From contig NZ_FNBL01000005.1 in NCBI RefSeq assembly GCF_900102315.1, forward strand, positions 124,001 through 188,000: a stretch of DNA of 64,000 nt. Reading direction: 5' to 3'. The translations under genes were made by a program, and so were the position numbers. This document shows, one piece after another, positions 18,521 through 26,966 of this stretch (positions are counted from its first letter, which is position 1; every line of letters begins with the position of its first letter). This DNA comes from Celeribacter baekdonensis (lineage in GTDB: Bacteria; Pseudomonadota; Alphaproteobacteria; Rhodobacterales; Rhodobacteraceae). The notes beneath the pieces were generated by a model. It did no database searches and had not been told where the DNA came from. It worked only from the letters and a program-made list of their open reading frames with translations.

Positions 18521-19282
18521 TTAATGCCCCCAGGGCAAATCCCCACCTTCGCGCAAAATGGTTAACACCTGAGCCGTGTAGCTTTCGCCATCGCGCAGGT
18601 GTCGCTCGCCCTCATGCAGGATCAGCGGCGGTTCCATCACAAACGCCGCCCGCCCGCCCTTGCGCGCCTGAACAATCACCAGTTCGGCCAACCGCCCCAC
18701 ACGCGGCTGAATGGCCCGCACCCGGACAGAGCCAAGCCGCGCCATCAGCGGTGTCAAAATATCCGGGAGGCGATCCGCCTTTTGGATCATCGTCAGATAA
18801 CCTTTGGGCGCAAGCCGTTTCGCGGCCACATCAATCCAATCGCTCAGCGGCGTGTCACCCGCAAGGGCCATATCCCGCCCGGCATTGATGGAGGACGTCG
18901 AACGGGCGCGGTCATAATAGGGTGGATTGGCGATCACATGATCAAATCCGCGCGCCTTTATATCCGACGGCAGATGCCGCAAATCGGCGTCCACAATCCT
19001 CATATCAGCACCGTTCAGAACCGCATTGCGGCGAGCAAGATCGGCGTAGAGTGGCTGCATCTCGACCCCGGTCAGCGACAGCCCTGTCACCCGCGCATGC
19101 AAACACAGCGACGCGGCCCCGGCACCACACCCCAATTCCAACACCGTCTGGCCCGGCTGCGCAGGCGTTGCCGCCGCCAACAAAACCGGATCGACGCCGG
19201 CACGATAGCCGTCTGCCGGTTGGTAAAGTTGCACCCGCCCGCCCAAAAACGCGTCACAGGTCTCCGTCGCCTCCGAATTCAC
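18521..19282 (-). CDS. tRNA1(Val) (adenine(37)-N6)-methyltransferase-like protein
   Basis: A 253-residue class I SAM methyltransferase. ELGCGAGAAS is the SAM-binding loop and NPPYYDR is the N-[PD]-PY adenine-N6 active-site motif. Family length and the QLYQPADGYRAGVDPVLLA entry match the TrmN6/YfiC group, which methylates A37 of tRNA1(Val). The start is GTG, sharing GTGA with the stop of the DUF2007 gene, so the two are translationally coupled. Confidence 0.85.
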   Translation of the reverse strand: MNSEATETCDAFLGGRVQLYQPADGYRAGVDPVLLAAATPAQPGQTVLELGCGAGAASLCLHARVTGLSLTGVEMQPLYADLARRNAVLNGADMRIVDADLRHLPSDIKARGFDHVIANPPYYDRARSTSSINAGRDMALAGDTPLSDWIDVAAKRLAPKGYLTMIQKADRLPDILTPLMARLGSVRVRAIQPRVGRLAELVIVQARKGGRAAFVMEPPLILHEGERHLRDGESYTAQVLTILREGGDLPWGH

Positions 19283-19497
19283 AGATCTTCCAATTCAAAA
19301 TCATGATCGCGCAAAATCCGCCGCGCCTGATCAAGATCATCATCCAAAACCATCAAACGACGCGGCAATATGCCAAGACTGCCTTCAAGGACGCTCATAT
19401 GGACGTCCATTTCAAAGCAGTCTATATCCTCCCCGGACAAGATGGCTTTGGCATAGATGATCTGGGTCAGGTCGGTTGTGCGCAGGAGCTGTTTCAT
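19279..19497 (-). CDS. DUF2007 family small protein
   Basis: A 72-residue protein, MKQLLRTTDLTQIIYAKAIL, with VLEGSLGILPRRLMVLDDDLDQARRIL. This is the alpha-beta fold of DUF2007, a proposed signal-transducing or ligand-binding domain. It sits upstream of, and overlaps, the tRNA methyltransferase gene, and is divergent from the polyprenyl synthase. Function not established. Confidence 0.82.
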   Translation of the reverse strand: MKQLLRTTDLTQIIYAKAILSGEDIDCFEMDVHMSVLEGSLGILPRRLMVLDDDLDQARRILRDHDFELEDL

Positions 19498-19547
19498 CAC
19501 TTGATTTAAAGACAGACCGAGGGGTTTGTCGAGACAAGGAGTGTCCC

Positions 19548-20558
19548 ATGAGTTTGGGTGAGGCGACAAAACAAGCGGCGATCAAACCGCATGAGCAATT
19601 GGCCGCGTATCTTGCGCCCGAGCTTGCGGCCGTCAACGCCCTGATCCGCGAACGCATGTCCTCTGAACACGCGCCGCGCATTCCCGAAGTCACCGCGCAT
19701 TTGATCGAGGCCGGCGGCAAACGGCTACGCCCAATGCTGACCTTGGCGGCGGCCAAGGCCTGTGGCTACACGGGCCCCTATCACATTCACCTCGCCGCCA
19801 CGGTCGAATTCATCCACACCGCCACGCTGTTGCATGACGATGTGGTCGATGAAAGCGCGCAGCGGCGTGGGCGCCCCACGGCGAACCTGTTGTGGGACAA
19901 CAAATCTTCGGTGCTGGTGGGCGATTACCTTTTTGCCCGCGCATTTCAGTTGATGACAGATGCCGACAACATGCGTGTGCTGCAAATCCTTTCCAACGCC
20001 TCCGCGACCATCGCCGAGGGCGAAGTGTTGCAACTGACTGCGGCGCAGGATTTGAAGACCGACGAAGGCGTGTACCTGCAAGTCGTGCGCGGCAAAACCG
20101 CAGCGCTGTTTTCGGCGGCGACCGAAGTCGGTGGCGTTTTGGCCGATGCCGATGACGCGGTGATCAAGGCGCTGTTTGACTATGGCGATGCGCTTGGGAT
20201 TTCGTTTCAGATCGTCGATGATCTTTTGGATTATTGGGGCTCGGCGCAGACCGGAAAAAACATCGGCGACGATTTCCGCGAACGCAAACTGACCCTGCCG
20301 TTGATCAAAGCGATTGCCAAGGCGGACGAGACAGAGCGCGCCTTTTGGGTGAAAACCATCGAGAAGGGCAAGCAGGACGACGGCGATCTGGACCATGCCA
20401 TCGCGCTTTTGAACCGCCACAACGCACTCGAAGAGACCCGCGACGTGGCACTGGACTGGGCGGAAAAAGCCAAGGCGGCACTGTCTGTGCTGCCTGCGAG
20501 CGAGGTGGTTCAGATGCTGTCGGACATCGCGGATTATGTCGTGGCAAGGCTGCGCTAA
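19548..20558 (+). CDS. ispB: All-trans polyprenyl diphosphate synthase (ubiquinone side chain)
   Basis: A 336-residue cytoplasmic synthase that elongates isoprenoid diphosphate to the long ubiquinone tail, decaprenyl in most alphaproteobacteria. The first aspartate-rich motif LLHDDVVDESAQRRGRPT and the second QIVDDLLDYWG are intact. AGGAG precedes the ATG. The last five codons (VARLR and stop) are duplicated downstream as a tandem repeat. ispE is convergent next door and ubiA is further along, so three steps towards ubiquinone are encoded in this window. Product chain length cannot be read from the sequence. Confidence 0.93.
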   Translation: MSLGEATKQAAIKPHEQLAAYLAPELAAVNALIRERMSSEHAPRIPEVTAHLIEAGGKRLRPMLTLAAAKACGYTGPYHIHLAATVEFIHTATLLHDDVVDESAQRRGRPTANLLWDNKSSVLVGDYLFARAFQLMTDADNMRVLQILSNASATIAEGEVLQLTAAQDLKTDEGVYLQVVRGKTAALFSAATEVGGVLADADDAVIKALFDYGDALGISFQIVDDLLDYWGSAQTGKNIGDDFRERKLTLPLIKAIAKADETERAFWVKTIEKGKQDDGDLDHAIALLNRHNALEETRDVALDWAEKAKAALSVLPASEVVQMLSDIADYVVARLR

Positions 20559-20607
20559 CATAAACATGTGGCAAGGCTGCGCTAATTTAGCATGTGGCAA
20601 GGCTGCG
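20541..20607 (+). repeat. Tandem repeat duplicating the 3' end of the polyprenyl synthase gene
   Basis: GTGGCAAGGCTGCGCTAA and following bases occur twice in full (27 and 26 bases, from 20541 and 20568), and GTGGCAAGGCTGCG a third time from 20594. The first copy contains the stop codon of the gene; the extra copies lie in the gap to ispE. Replication slippage is the simplest cause. Confidence 0.85.
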
Positions 20608-20624
20608 AGAAACGATAGCGCGCC

Positions 20625-21455
20625 TTAGCCCGGCAGCGTACTGGCCGATTTGACCCACCACCACGGATTGCTCGCGGCCATTTGCGCCGCCGCTGCATCC
20701 GCAGACAAACGATCCGCAAACAGGGCAAAACAGGTCGCACCGGACCCCGACATCCGCACCATTTGCGCCTTTGGAGCCAGCGCCAAAGCCGCCAACGCCG
20801 CCGCAATCTCAGGCACAAGTTTCACCGCAGGCCGTTCAAGATCGTTGCGCTGGGTGCTCAGCCAATCAACAAAGGCCAAACTGTCCGGCCAGCGCGGCAG
20901 CTTATCGGGCATCGGCATATTGTCTTTGCGCTCAAGGCGGGCAAACACATCCGGCGTCGACACTTCGACCCGAGGGTTGACCAACACCAGATGCAGCGCG
21001 GGCATGACGACGGGGGTCAGCGCCTCGCCAATCCCCAACATGCGCACCGGTTTAGAACGCAAACAGGCCGGGACATCCGCGCCCAGCGACAGCGCCTGAT
21101 CGGCGGTCACCGGCTGAGTCCCCAAACGGGCCGCCGCACGCAATGTCGCCGCCGCATCCGCCGATCCGCCACCAATGCCGGAGGCTGGCGGCAGATGTTT
21201 ATCAAGCGTCAACGCCATCGGTCGCCCAGCCAAAGCCGCCGCTTTCAACACAAGGTTGGTGCCATCGGTGGGCACGCCCTCGGCAAAGGGACCCGTCACG
21301 GTCAGGGACGATTGCACGGCAGGCTCAGCGATGATCTGATCGCCGAGATCGACAAAGGCCACAAGGCTGTCCAACAGGTGATAGCCATCCGACCGCTGCC
21401 CGGTGACATGCAGGGCAAGGTTGATCTTGGCCGGAGCAAAAATCTTTGTGATCAT
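20625..21455 (-). CDS. ispE: 4-diphosphocytidyl-2-C-methyl-D-erythritol kinase
   Basis: A 276-residue GHMP kinase that phosphorylates CDP-methylerythritol in the MEP pathway to IPP and DMAPP. FAPAKINLALHVTGQRSDGYH is the N-terminal substrate loop and PPASGIGGGSADAAA is the glycine-rich ATP loop; MSGSGATCFALF is the third GHMP motif. It starts 6 bases after the TPR gene stop, so it is co-transcribed with that gene, and converges on the polyprenyl synthase gene. Confidence 0.94.
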   Translation of the reverse strand: MITKIFAPAKINLALHVTGQRSDGYHLLDSLVAFVDLGDQIIAEPAVQSSLTVTGPFAEGVPTDGTNLVLKAAALAGRPMALTLDKHLPPASGIGGGSADAAATLRAAARLGTQPVTADQALSLGADVPACLRSKPVRMLGIGEALTPVVMPALHLVLVNPRVEVSTPDVFARLERKDNMPMPDKLPRWPDSLAFVDWLSTQRNDLERPAVKLVPEIAAALAALALAPKAQMVRMSGSGATCFALFADRLSADAAAAQMAASNPWWWVKSASTLPG

Positions 21456-21461
21456 AGGGTA

Positions 21462-23168
21462 TTAGCCGTCATCCAAGGGGCGTGTGGGCGTTAGCCCCTC
21501 CTCACCCAACACCCGGTCCAGCCCGACCTCCAATTTGCGGCGAATACGCTTGGCCTCATCCTCTTCGGGATCAAAGGACAGCGCGCGTTCCCATTGAAAC
21601 CGTGCTTCGCGTTCGCGCCCCACGGCCCAATAGACATCCCCCAGGTGATCGTTCACCACCGGATCGACCGGCATCAAAGCAGCGGCGCGTTCCATTGGAT
21701 CGACGGCTTCATCATAGCGACCCAAAAGATAAAGACCCCAGGCAAGACTGTCGGTAATATAGCCATCATTCGGACGCGCGGCAGAGGCCTTGCGGATCAT
21801 CCCCATGGCTTCATCAAGGTTGGTTTTCATCTCAAGGAAAGAATAGCCAAGGTAATTCAGCACCTGTGGCTGATCCGGTTCCAACGCAAGCGCCTGACGC
21901 AGATCGGCCTCGGACTTGTCCCAAATACCTTCGCGTTCATAGGCGATGCCACGGGTGAAATAGAGCGGCCATTGCGCCCGGCTGGGCGGCTGATTGAGAT
22001 CAATTGCAACAGTGTAGGCCTCGGCCGCTTCCGCATAGCGTTCATGACGGCGCAACGCATCGCCAAGCGCGATATGCCCGTCATCCAGCTCAGGATGGGA
22101 TTTCGTCAACTGACGCAAAACCTCAAGCTCGGCATCGTCTTTGCCCCCCGCCCGCAGCGCTTCGGCGCGGCCAAGCGTTGCCATCGGATAGGCCGGATCA
22201 TCGACGGCGATCGCGTCAAAGGCGGTGGTGGCAAGATCGTAATTGTCGAGCCTCTCCAAAAGCGCGGCGCTAAACAGGGCGTAATTGGCCTCATCCGGGC
22301 GCAATTCCTGGGCAATGCGCGCGTACAAAAGCGTGTAGCCATCATCAAGCCCGCCATCGAGAGCGGACGCCACGGCGAAAAACACATCGGCCATACCATC
22401 GCGCGCGCTGCGCACCATGGTGAAGGGTACGCTTTCGCCCGCACTCAGGGCGGCTTTGAGCGCGTCGATTTCCGCATCGCTGGCCGGGCCGAAACTGTCA
22501 TTGATCAGGGTAAGCGCTTCGTCATTGCGCTCCAATTGGCTAAGAATCTGGGCTTGTGCGATGACGGCAGAGCGGGTGGCGGGCATGCCGACCGAAGACA
22601 GTGTTTCAAGCGCCCCTTCGTAATCCCCCACGAGGGCGAGGGCCAAGGCTTTGTTATAAGGGCCAAAAAACTCAAATCCCTGCCCCGCATCAACCGTGCT
22701 GTCAAACAGGGCCAGAGCACTTGACATATCGCCTTTGCCGACGAAAGCCCAAGCATGCACCATCCCGTCGACGACGGTAGAAATGCTTTGTCCCTCATCA
22801 AGGGCCGCAATCACACCGTCATAATCTTCATCGCGGGCCAGTCGCGTCAGGGTGCCCATGGCCGCAATTTGATTGCCGGGTTCAAGGTCGCGCAACACGG
22901 TGATATAGCCTTTGATCTGATCAAAGTTGCCCATGGAGATATGGCCCGAGATCACGGATTCGAGCAGGACCGGGTTTTGAGGATCAGAGGCCAGCGAGCG
23001 CGTGGCATAGCTGACGAGATCACGAAAGCTGCGATCCATTGTCGCCTGGCGCGCCGCAAGATAGGCCCCGGCATCCGCCGAGACAGGAGACGGGTTGAAA
23101 AGCCCGACGCCTAAAATCAGGCCGATGGCGGTCAGGGCGGAAAGCGAAAAACCCGCGCGGTGTGTCAC
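21462..23168 (-). CDS. Exported tetratricopeptide repeat protein
   Basis: A 568-residue protein with a signal peptide (residues 1-31, ending near VSADA). The mature part consists of helical TPR units, clearest in the C-terminal half (FTRGIAYEREGIWDKSEADL, VLNYLGYSFLEM, VNDHLGDVYWAVGREREARF). It probably acts as a periplasmic or outer-membrane-associated scaffold. The GTG start is supported by AAGGAG 7 bases upstream. It is coupled with ispE, but no functional link is known to me. An N-terminal lipobox is not seen. Confidence 0.85.
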   Translation of the reverse strand: MTHRAGFSLSALTAIGLILGVGLFNPSPVSADAGAYLAARQATMDRSFRDLVSYATRSLASDPQNPVLLESVISGHISMGNFDQIKGYITVLRDLEPGNQIAAMGTLTRLARDEDYDGVIAALDEGQSISTVVDGMVHAWAFVGKGDMSSALALFDSTVDAGQGFEFFGPYNKALALALVGDYEGALETLSSVGMPATRSAVIAQAQILSQLERNDEALTLINDSFGPASDAEIDALKAALSAGESVPFTMVRSARDGMADVFFAVASALDGGLDDGYTLLYARIAQELRPDEANYALFSAALLERLDNYDLATTAFDAIAVDDPAYPMATLGRAEALRAGGKDDAELEVLRQLTKSHPELDDGHIALGDALRRHERYAEAAEAYTVAIDLNQPPSRAQWPLYFTRGIAYEREGIWDKSEADLRQALALEPDQPQVLNYLGYSFLEMKTNLDEAMGMIRKASAARPNDGYITDSLAWGLYLLGRYDEAVDPMERAAALMPVDPVVNDHLGDVYWAVGREREARFQWERALSFDPEEDEAKRIRRKLEVGLDRVLGEEGLTPTRPLDDG

Positions 23169-23230
23169 CAGAAATCTCCTTCGCGTTATCTGCGCAAAGC
23201 CTATCGTTCAAACCGGGCGGCTGCAACGCA

Positions 23231-23255
23231 AACGGGGACCGCCTGGGCCCCCGTT
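23231..23255 (-). terminator. Candidate terminator downstream of the ETF-QO gene
   Basis: Read on the minus strand, AACGGGGGCC pairs with GGTCCCCGTT (one G-U) around a 5-base loop, followed by TGCGTT. It lies about 35 bases after the ETF-QO stop. The stem is strong but the T tail is poor. Confidence 0.55.
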
Positions 23256-23289
23256 CTTTCATTTACGTCAACACGTTGGCGTGAGAGCC

Positions 23290-24942
23290 TTACATATTCG
23301 GATAGTTCGGGCCATCGCCGCCCTGCGGCACGGTCCATGTGATATTTTGGCTCGCCTCTTTGATGTCACAGGTTTTGCAGTGCACGCAGTTTTGGAAGTT
23401 CACCACAAATTTCGGCTCTTCGCCCTCAGGTGTCAGATACTCGTAGACCCCTGCCGGGCAATAGCGCGCGGACGGGCCGCCGAATTGTTTGTAATCCACA
23501 TCAATTGCGACCTTCGGGTCTTTGAGTTTGAGGTGGCTGGGCTGGCTTTCTTCGTGGTTGGTCGCGGCAAAAGACACATTGGTCAGCCGGTCAAACGAGA
23601 TCACGCCATCGGGTTTCGGATAGTCGATCGGTTTGAATGTATCGGCCTTTCCGGTCGATTGTGCATCGGTTTTGCCATGTTTCACCGTGCCAAACAGCGA
23701 GCCACCAAACAGGGTGTTGGTCCACATATCAAAACCGCCCAACATCAAAGATGCGGTCAGGCCATATTTCGACCAGAGCGGTTTGACATTGCGCACACGT
23801 TTCAGGTCCTTGCCGACAGCGCCGGTGCGCAGCTCGGTTTCATAGCCTTCCAACGTGTCGCCAGATCGGCCCTCTTTGAGTGCCGCCACAACATGCTCGG
23901 CCGCCGCTTTGCCGGACAGCATGGCGTTGTGGTTGCCTTTGATCCGCGGCACGTTCACCAGACCAACGGAACAGCCAAGCAGGGCACCACCGGGAAAGGC
24001 CGCTTTCGGCATCGACTGATAGCCGCCCTCGGAAATCGCGCGCGCGCCATAAGCCACGCGTTTGCCGCCCTTCAAAAGCTCCGCGACGAGCGGATGATGT
24101 TTAAAGCGTTGGAACTCCATATAGGGGAAGACATAGGGATTTTTGTAATTCAGATGGACCACAAACCCAATGAAAATCTGATTGTTTTCCGCGTGATAGA
24201 TAAATCCACCGCCGCCCGCATTTGAATTCAAAGGCCAGCCCATCGAGTGCCACACCTTGCCCTCTTTGTGCTTGTCCGGGTCGATTTCCCAGATTTCCTT
24301 CATGCCGAGACCGAATTTTTGAACGTCACGGCCTTTTTGCAGGTCGTATTTGGCGATGATCTCTTTGGCCAGCGAGCCACGCACGCCTTCAGAAATCAAA
24401 ACATATTTACCGTGCAACTCCATACCCGGCTCATAGGCCTCAGTCGGCTCGCCATCCGGCCCACGGCCAAACTCGCCCGCAACCACGCCTTTGACTTCGC
24501 CATTCTCACCATAAATCAGTTCAGAACAGGCCATGCCGGGGAAAATCTCGACGCCCATTTCTTCGGCCTGCTCCGCCATCCAGCGGCAGACATTGCCCAT
24601 GGAGACGATGTATTTGCCATGGTTCGACATGAACGGCGGCATCGGCGTATTTGGGATACGAATGGAACCCGCTTCCCCCAAAAGGTGGAAATGGTCTTCG
24701 GTGACCTTGGTGGAAATCGGCGCACCGCGCTCTTTCCAATCCGGCATCAGCGCGTCAAGACCACAGGGATCGAGCACCGCACCGGACAGAATATGCGCGC
24801 CCACTTCGGAGCCTTTCTCCAACACAACAATGTTGAGATCCTCATCCAGCTGTTTGAGGCGGATCGCAGCGGAGAGACCCGCAGGTCCGGCACCAACGAT
24901 AACGACGTCATATTCCATCGCCTCGCGTTCGACATTCGACAT
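23290..24942 (-). CDS. Electron transfer flavoprotein-ubiquinone oxidoreductase
   Basis: A 550-residue membrane-associated flavoprotein that passes electrons from reduced ETF, and so from acyl-CoA dehydrogenases, to ubiquinone. The N-terminal FAD fold VVIVGAGPAGLSAAIRLKQL follows the start MSNVEREAMEYD. The C-terminal part holds the single 4Fe-4S cluster: CPAGVYEY, then NCVHCKTCDIK supplies the other three cysteines. It is monocistronic, with its terminator just after. It is the natural acceptor for the acyl-CoA dehydrogenase encoded at about 30-31.7 kb, although ETF itself is not in the window. Confidence 0.95.
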   Translation of the reverse strand: MSNVEREAMEYDVVIVGAGPAGLSAAIRLKQLDEDLNIVVLEKGSEVGAHILSGAVLDPCGLDALMPDWKERGAPISTKVTEDHFHLLGEAGSIRIPNTPMPPFMSNHGKYIVSMGNVCRWMAEQAEEMGVEIFPGMACSELIYGENGEVKGVVAGEFGRGPDGEPTEAYEPGMELHGKYVLISEGVRGSLAKEIIAKYDLQKGRDVQKFGLGMKEIWEIDPDKHKEGKVWHSMGWPLNSNAGGGGFIYHAENNQIFIGFVVHLNYKNPYVFPYMEFQRFKHHPLVAELLKGGKRVAYGARAISEGGYQSMPKAAFPGGALLGCSVGLVNVPRIKGNHNAMLSGKAAAEHVVAALKEGRSGDTLEGYETELRTGAVGKDLKRVRNVKPLWSKYGLTASLMLGGFDMWTNTLFGGSLFGTVKHGKTDAQSTGKADTFKPIDYPKPDGVISFDRLTNVSFAATNHEESQPSHLKLKDPKVAIDVDYKQFGGPSARYCPAGVYEYLTPEGEEPKFVVNFQNCVHCKTCDIKEASQNITWTVPQGGDGPNYPNM

Positions 24943-25283
24943 AAAATTTCTCCCTGATCCGAAAGCTCTCCGGCGCTTACCTAACCGCTAAGGCATGGCC
25001 GGGTCAATTTCAGATGGTGTTTTCCGTCGCGTCTGTTGGACACAACCGTCACGAAAACGCCGCAGCGCCGCATCAAAAGGAACCGAAAGCCCAGATCATC
25101 GCTCAAATACCGCCAAAAGGTACAGGCACGGCGGGCAAACCTGGACCCAAAGAATCGCCCCCTTCAACCATGCCAAACCACCCAAAACCACGCCATGCCA
25201 GGCATCATGTCGGGCACCGCGCAACTGAGCCCTTGCAATCTGCCCCTATTCCGGGTCAGTTGGGACTATAAATTGTGATAACC
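24943..25283. other. Intergenic region upstream of greA and ETF-QO
   Basis: About 340 bases between the divergent ETF-QO gene and the greA leader. Short open frames exist on the plus strand but they have no ribosome site, are rich in Pro and Lys and resemble no protein family, so I do not call them. TATAAA at 25267-25272 is a possible -10 element for greA, but I see no matching -35. Confidence 0.5.
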
Positions 25284-25320
25284 AAAGCGCGCGGAGGGTC
25301 CGACCTCGCAGCGCTTTTTT
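25284..25320 (+). terminator. Terminator-like leader hairpin directly upstream of greA
   Basis: AAAGCGC-GC and GAGG pair with CCTC-GC and GCGCTTT around GTCCGA, and the right arm runs into TTTTTT. The T run ends only 20 bases before the greA start. It is either the terminator of an upstream short transcript or an attenuator within the greA leader, like the GraL-producing leader of Escherichia coli greA. Confidence 0.75.
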
Positions 25321-25339
25321 CGTGCAGATGAGTGGCCTG

Positions 25340-25810
25340 ATGGAAAAAATTCTCATGACGCGCGCGGGCAACACCGCGTTGAGCAGCGAGCTGAAAAAAC
25401 TCAAGTCGGTGGAACGCCCGGCTGTCATTCAGGCGATTGCCGAAGCCCGCGAGCTTGGCGATCTGTCAGAGAATGCCGAATATCATTCTGCGCGTGAAAA
25501 ACAGAGCTTTATCGAAGGCCGGATCAAAGAGCTCGAGGGCGTGTTGTCCCTGGCCGAAGTTGTTGATCCAAAAACACTTTCCGGTGCTGTGAAATTCTCC
25601 GCCACGGTGACAATCGTGGACGAAGACACTGACGAAGAGAAAACCTTTCAGATCGTTGGCCAACACGAAGCCGATATCGAAAACGGGCTTTTGAACATCG
25701 CATCGCCTTTGGCGCGCGCTTTGATCAATAAGGAAGAAGGCGACAGCGTCGAAGTGCGTACGCCCGGCGGTGAAAAGAGCTACGAAATCCTCAAGATCGC
25801 GTATATTTAA
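25340..25810 (+). CDS. greA: Transcription elongation factor GreA
   Basis: A 156-residue factor that enters the RNA polymerase secondary channel and stimulates cleavage of backtracked transcripts. The N-terminal coiled coil carries ARELGDLSENAEYHSAREKQ with the acidic tip residues; the C-terminal FKBP-like domain ends VRTPGGEKSYEILKI. The start at MEKILMT was chosen as the family start; ATG 12 bases upstream is possible. Directly upstream is a terminator-like hairpin. Confidence 0.95.
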   Translation: MEKILMTRAGNTALSSELKKLKSVERPAVIQAIAEARELGDLSENAEYHSAREKQSFIEGRIKELEGVLSLAEVVDPKTLSGAVKFSATVTIVDEDTDEEKTFQIVGQHEADIENGLLNIASPLARALINKEEGDSVEVRTPGGEKSYEILKIAYI

Positions 25811-25838
25811 CCTTATAGACGCGGTCGTGGAGGCCCCT

Positions 25839-26843
25839 TTGGCAGACGAAGGTCCCAAAAAAATTGAACTCGGCGTGTATCAACGTCCTGATGACGCCCC
25901 TCGGATCACTGCGACAGAAATGATCGCGGCGGTCCTGTCGTTGTTTTGGCTGGCGCTGACCATTGGCTATTTCCTGATCGTCGGCAAAGGCACGGATGAT
26001 TTTGACAGCATCCGCTTTGTGATGATGTTGATCGCGATCTTCATGCCCGTGGCGATGATTTGGGTCGGCGCCTTGGCGGTGCGGGCCTCTGTCACGATGC
26101 GTGAAGAGAGCCGTCGCCTTCAGGCGGCGATTTCCGCCATGCGCCAATCCTATCTGGCGCAACAACACGGCGGCACGGCATCCAGCAGCGTTGAGAAAAA
26201 ACTCGAAGAGATTGTCGCGGCTCAGCGCAAGACCGAATCCACTCTCGCGATGTTCACCTCAATCCGCCCCGGCACCACGCCGCCGGAGGACAAATTGGCG
26301 ATCCCCTCGCCCGCGCTGATCGAAGAACAGGCCTCGCTGGCGCTTGGCACCCCCTCCGAATCCCTCGCGCCGCCCCTTTCGGTCGCGGATTTTATCAAGG
26401 CATTGAATTTCCCCGAAACCGCCGAGGACAAAGAGGGCTTTCGTGCCCTGCGCCGCGCCTTGTCTGACCGTAAGGTCAGCCAATTGGTCCACGCCGCACA
26501 GGACGTTTTGACCCTGCTGTCACAAGACGGGATTTACATGGACGACCTGCGCCCTGACCGCGCCAAGCCGGAAATTTGGCGCCGCTTTGCCACTGGCGAA
26601 CGCGGCCATACCGTCGCACCTTTGGGCGGCGTTCGCGATCGGTCGTCCTTGGCTTTGGCTTCGGGTCGAATGAAACAGGATGCGGTGTTCCGCGATGCGG
26701 TGCACCATTTCCTGCGCAAATTTGACAAGACCTTTGCCGAGTTTGAACACACCGCTACAGACGAAGAAATCTCCGCCCTCTCCGACACCCGTACCGCACG
26801 CGCCTTTATGCTTTTGGGGCGGGTTACGGGGACGTTTGATTGA
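25839..26843 (+). CDS. Two-helix membrane protein of unknown function
   Basis: A 334-residue protein that I do not recognise. Two membrane helices lie at about residues 25-48 and 57-80, followed by a charged helical, probably coiled-coil segment (residues 85-140), a Pro/Ser-rich linker, and a helical C-terminal domain (residues 190-334). GGAGG is 5 bases before a TTG codon giving MADEGPKK, so I take TTG as the start; a GTG 12 bases upstream is the alternative. It lies 28 bases after greA and may share its transcript. Topology suggests both ends are cytoplasmic. Confidence 0.7.
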   Translation: MADEGPKKIELGVYQRPDDAPRITATEMIAAVLSLFWLALTIGYFLIVGKGTDDFDSIRFVMMLIAIFMPVAMIWVGALAVRASVTMREESRRLQAAISAMRQSYLAQQHGGTASSSVEKKLEEIVAAQRKTESTLAMFTSIRPGTTPPEDKLAIPSPALIEEQASLALGTPSESLAPPLSVADFIKALNFPETAEDKEGFRALRRALSDRKVSQLVHAAQDVLTLLSQDGIYMDDLRPDRAKPEIWRRFATGERGHTVAPLGGVRDRSSLALASGRMKQDAVFRDAVHHFLRKFDKTFAEFEHTATDEEISALSDTRTARAFMLLGRVTGTFD

Positions 26844-26872
26844 TCGACCCCGCCTGATTGATCGACCCAGTC
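26837..26872 (+). repeat. 18-base tandem repeat spanning a stop codon
   Basis: TGATTGATCGACCCCGCC is followed by TGATTGATCGACCCAGTC, then a partial third TGATCACC. The first copy includes the TGA stop of the membrane-protein gene, so extra copies add stop codons in the intergenic region. Confidence 0.75.
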
Positions 26873-26966
26873 TGATCACCATTTGCAAAACCCATATTCA
26901 CAAATCGACATTGGTCATGCGCGAACACATGCCTTAGGCTGGCATGACCCCAAAAGTGACAAATCC

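Noticed and set aside
24995-25278. Several overlapping plus-strand open frames upstream of greA
   Set aside because: No ribosome sites, Pro/Lys-rich composition in all three frames and no protein-like pattern; they look like chance openings in GC-rich DNA.
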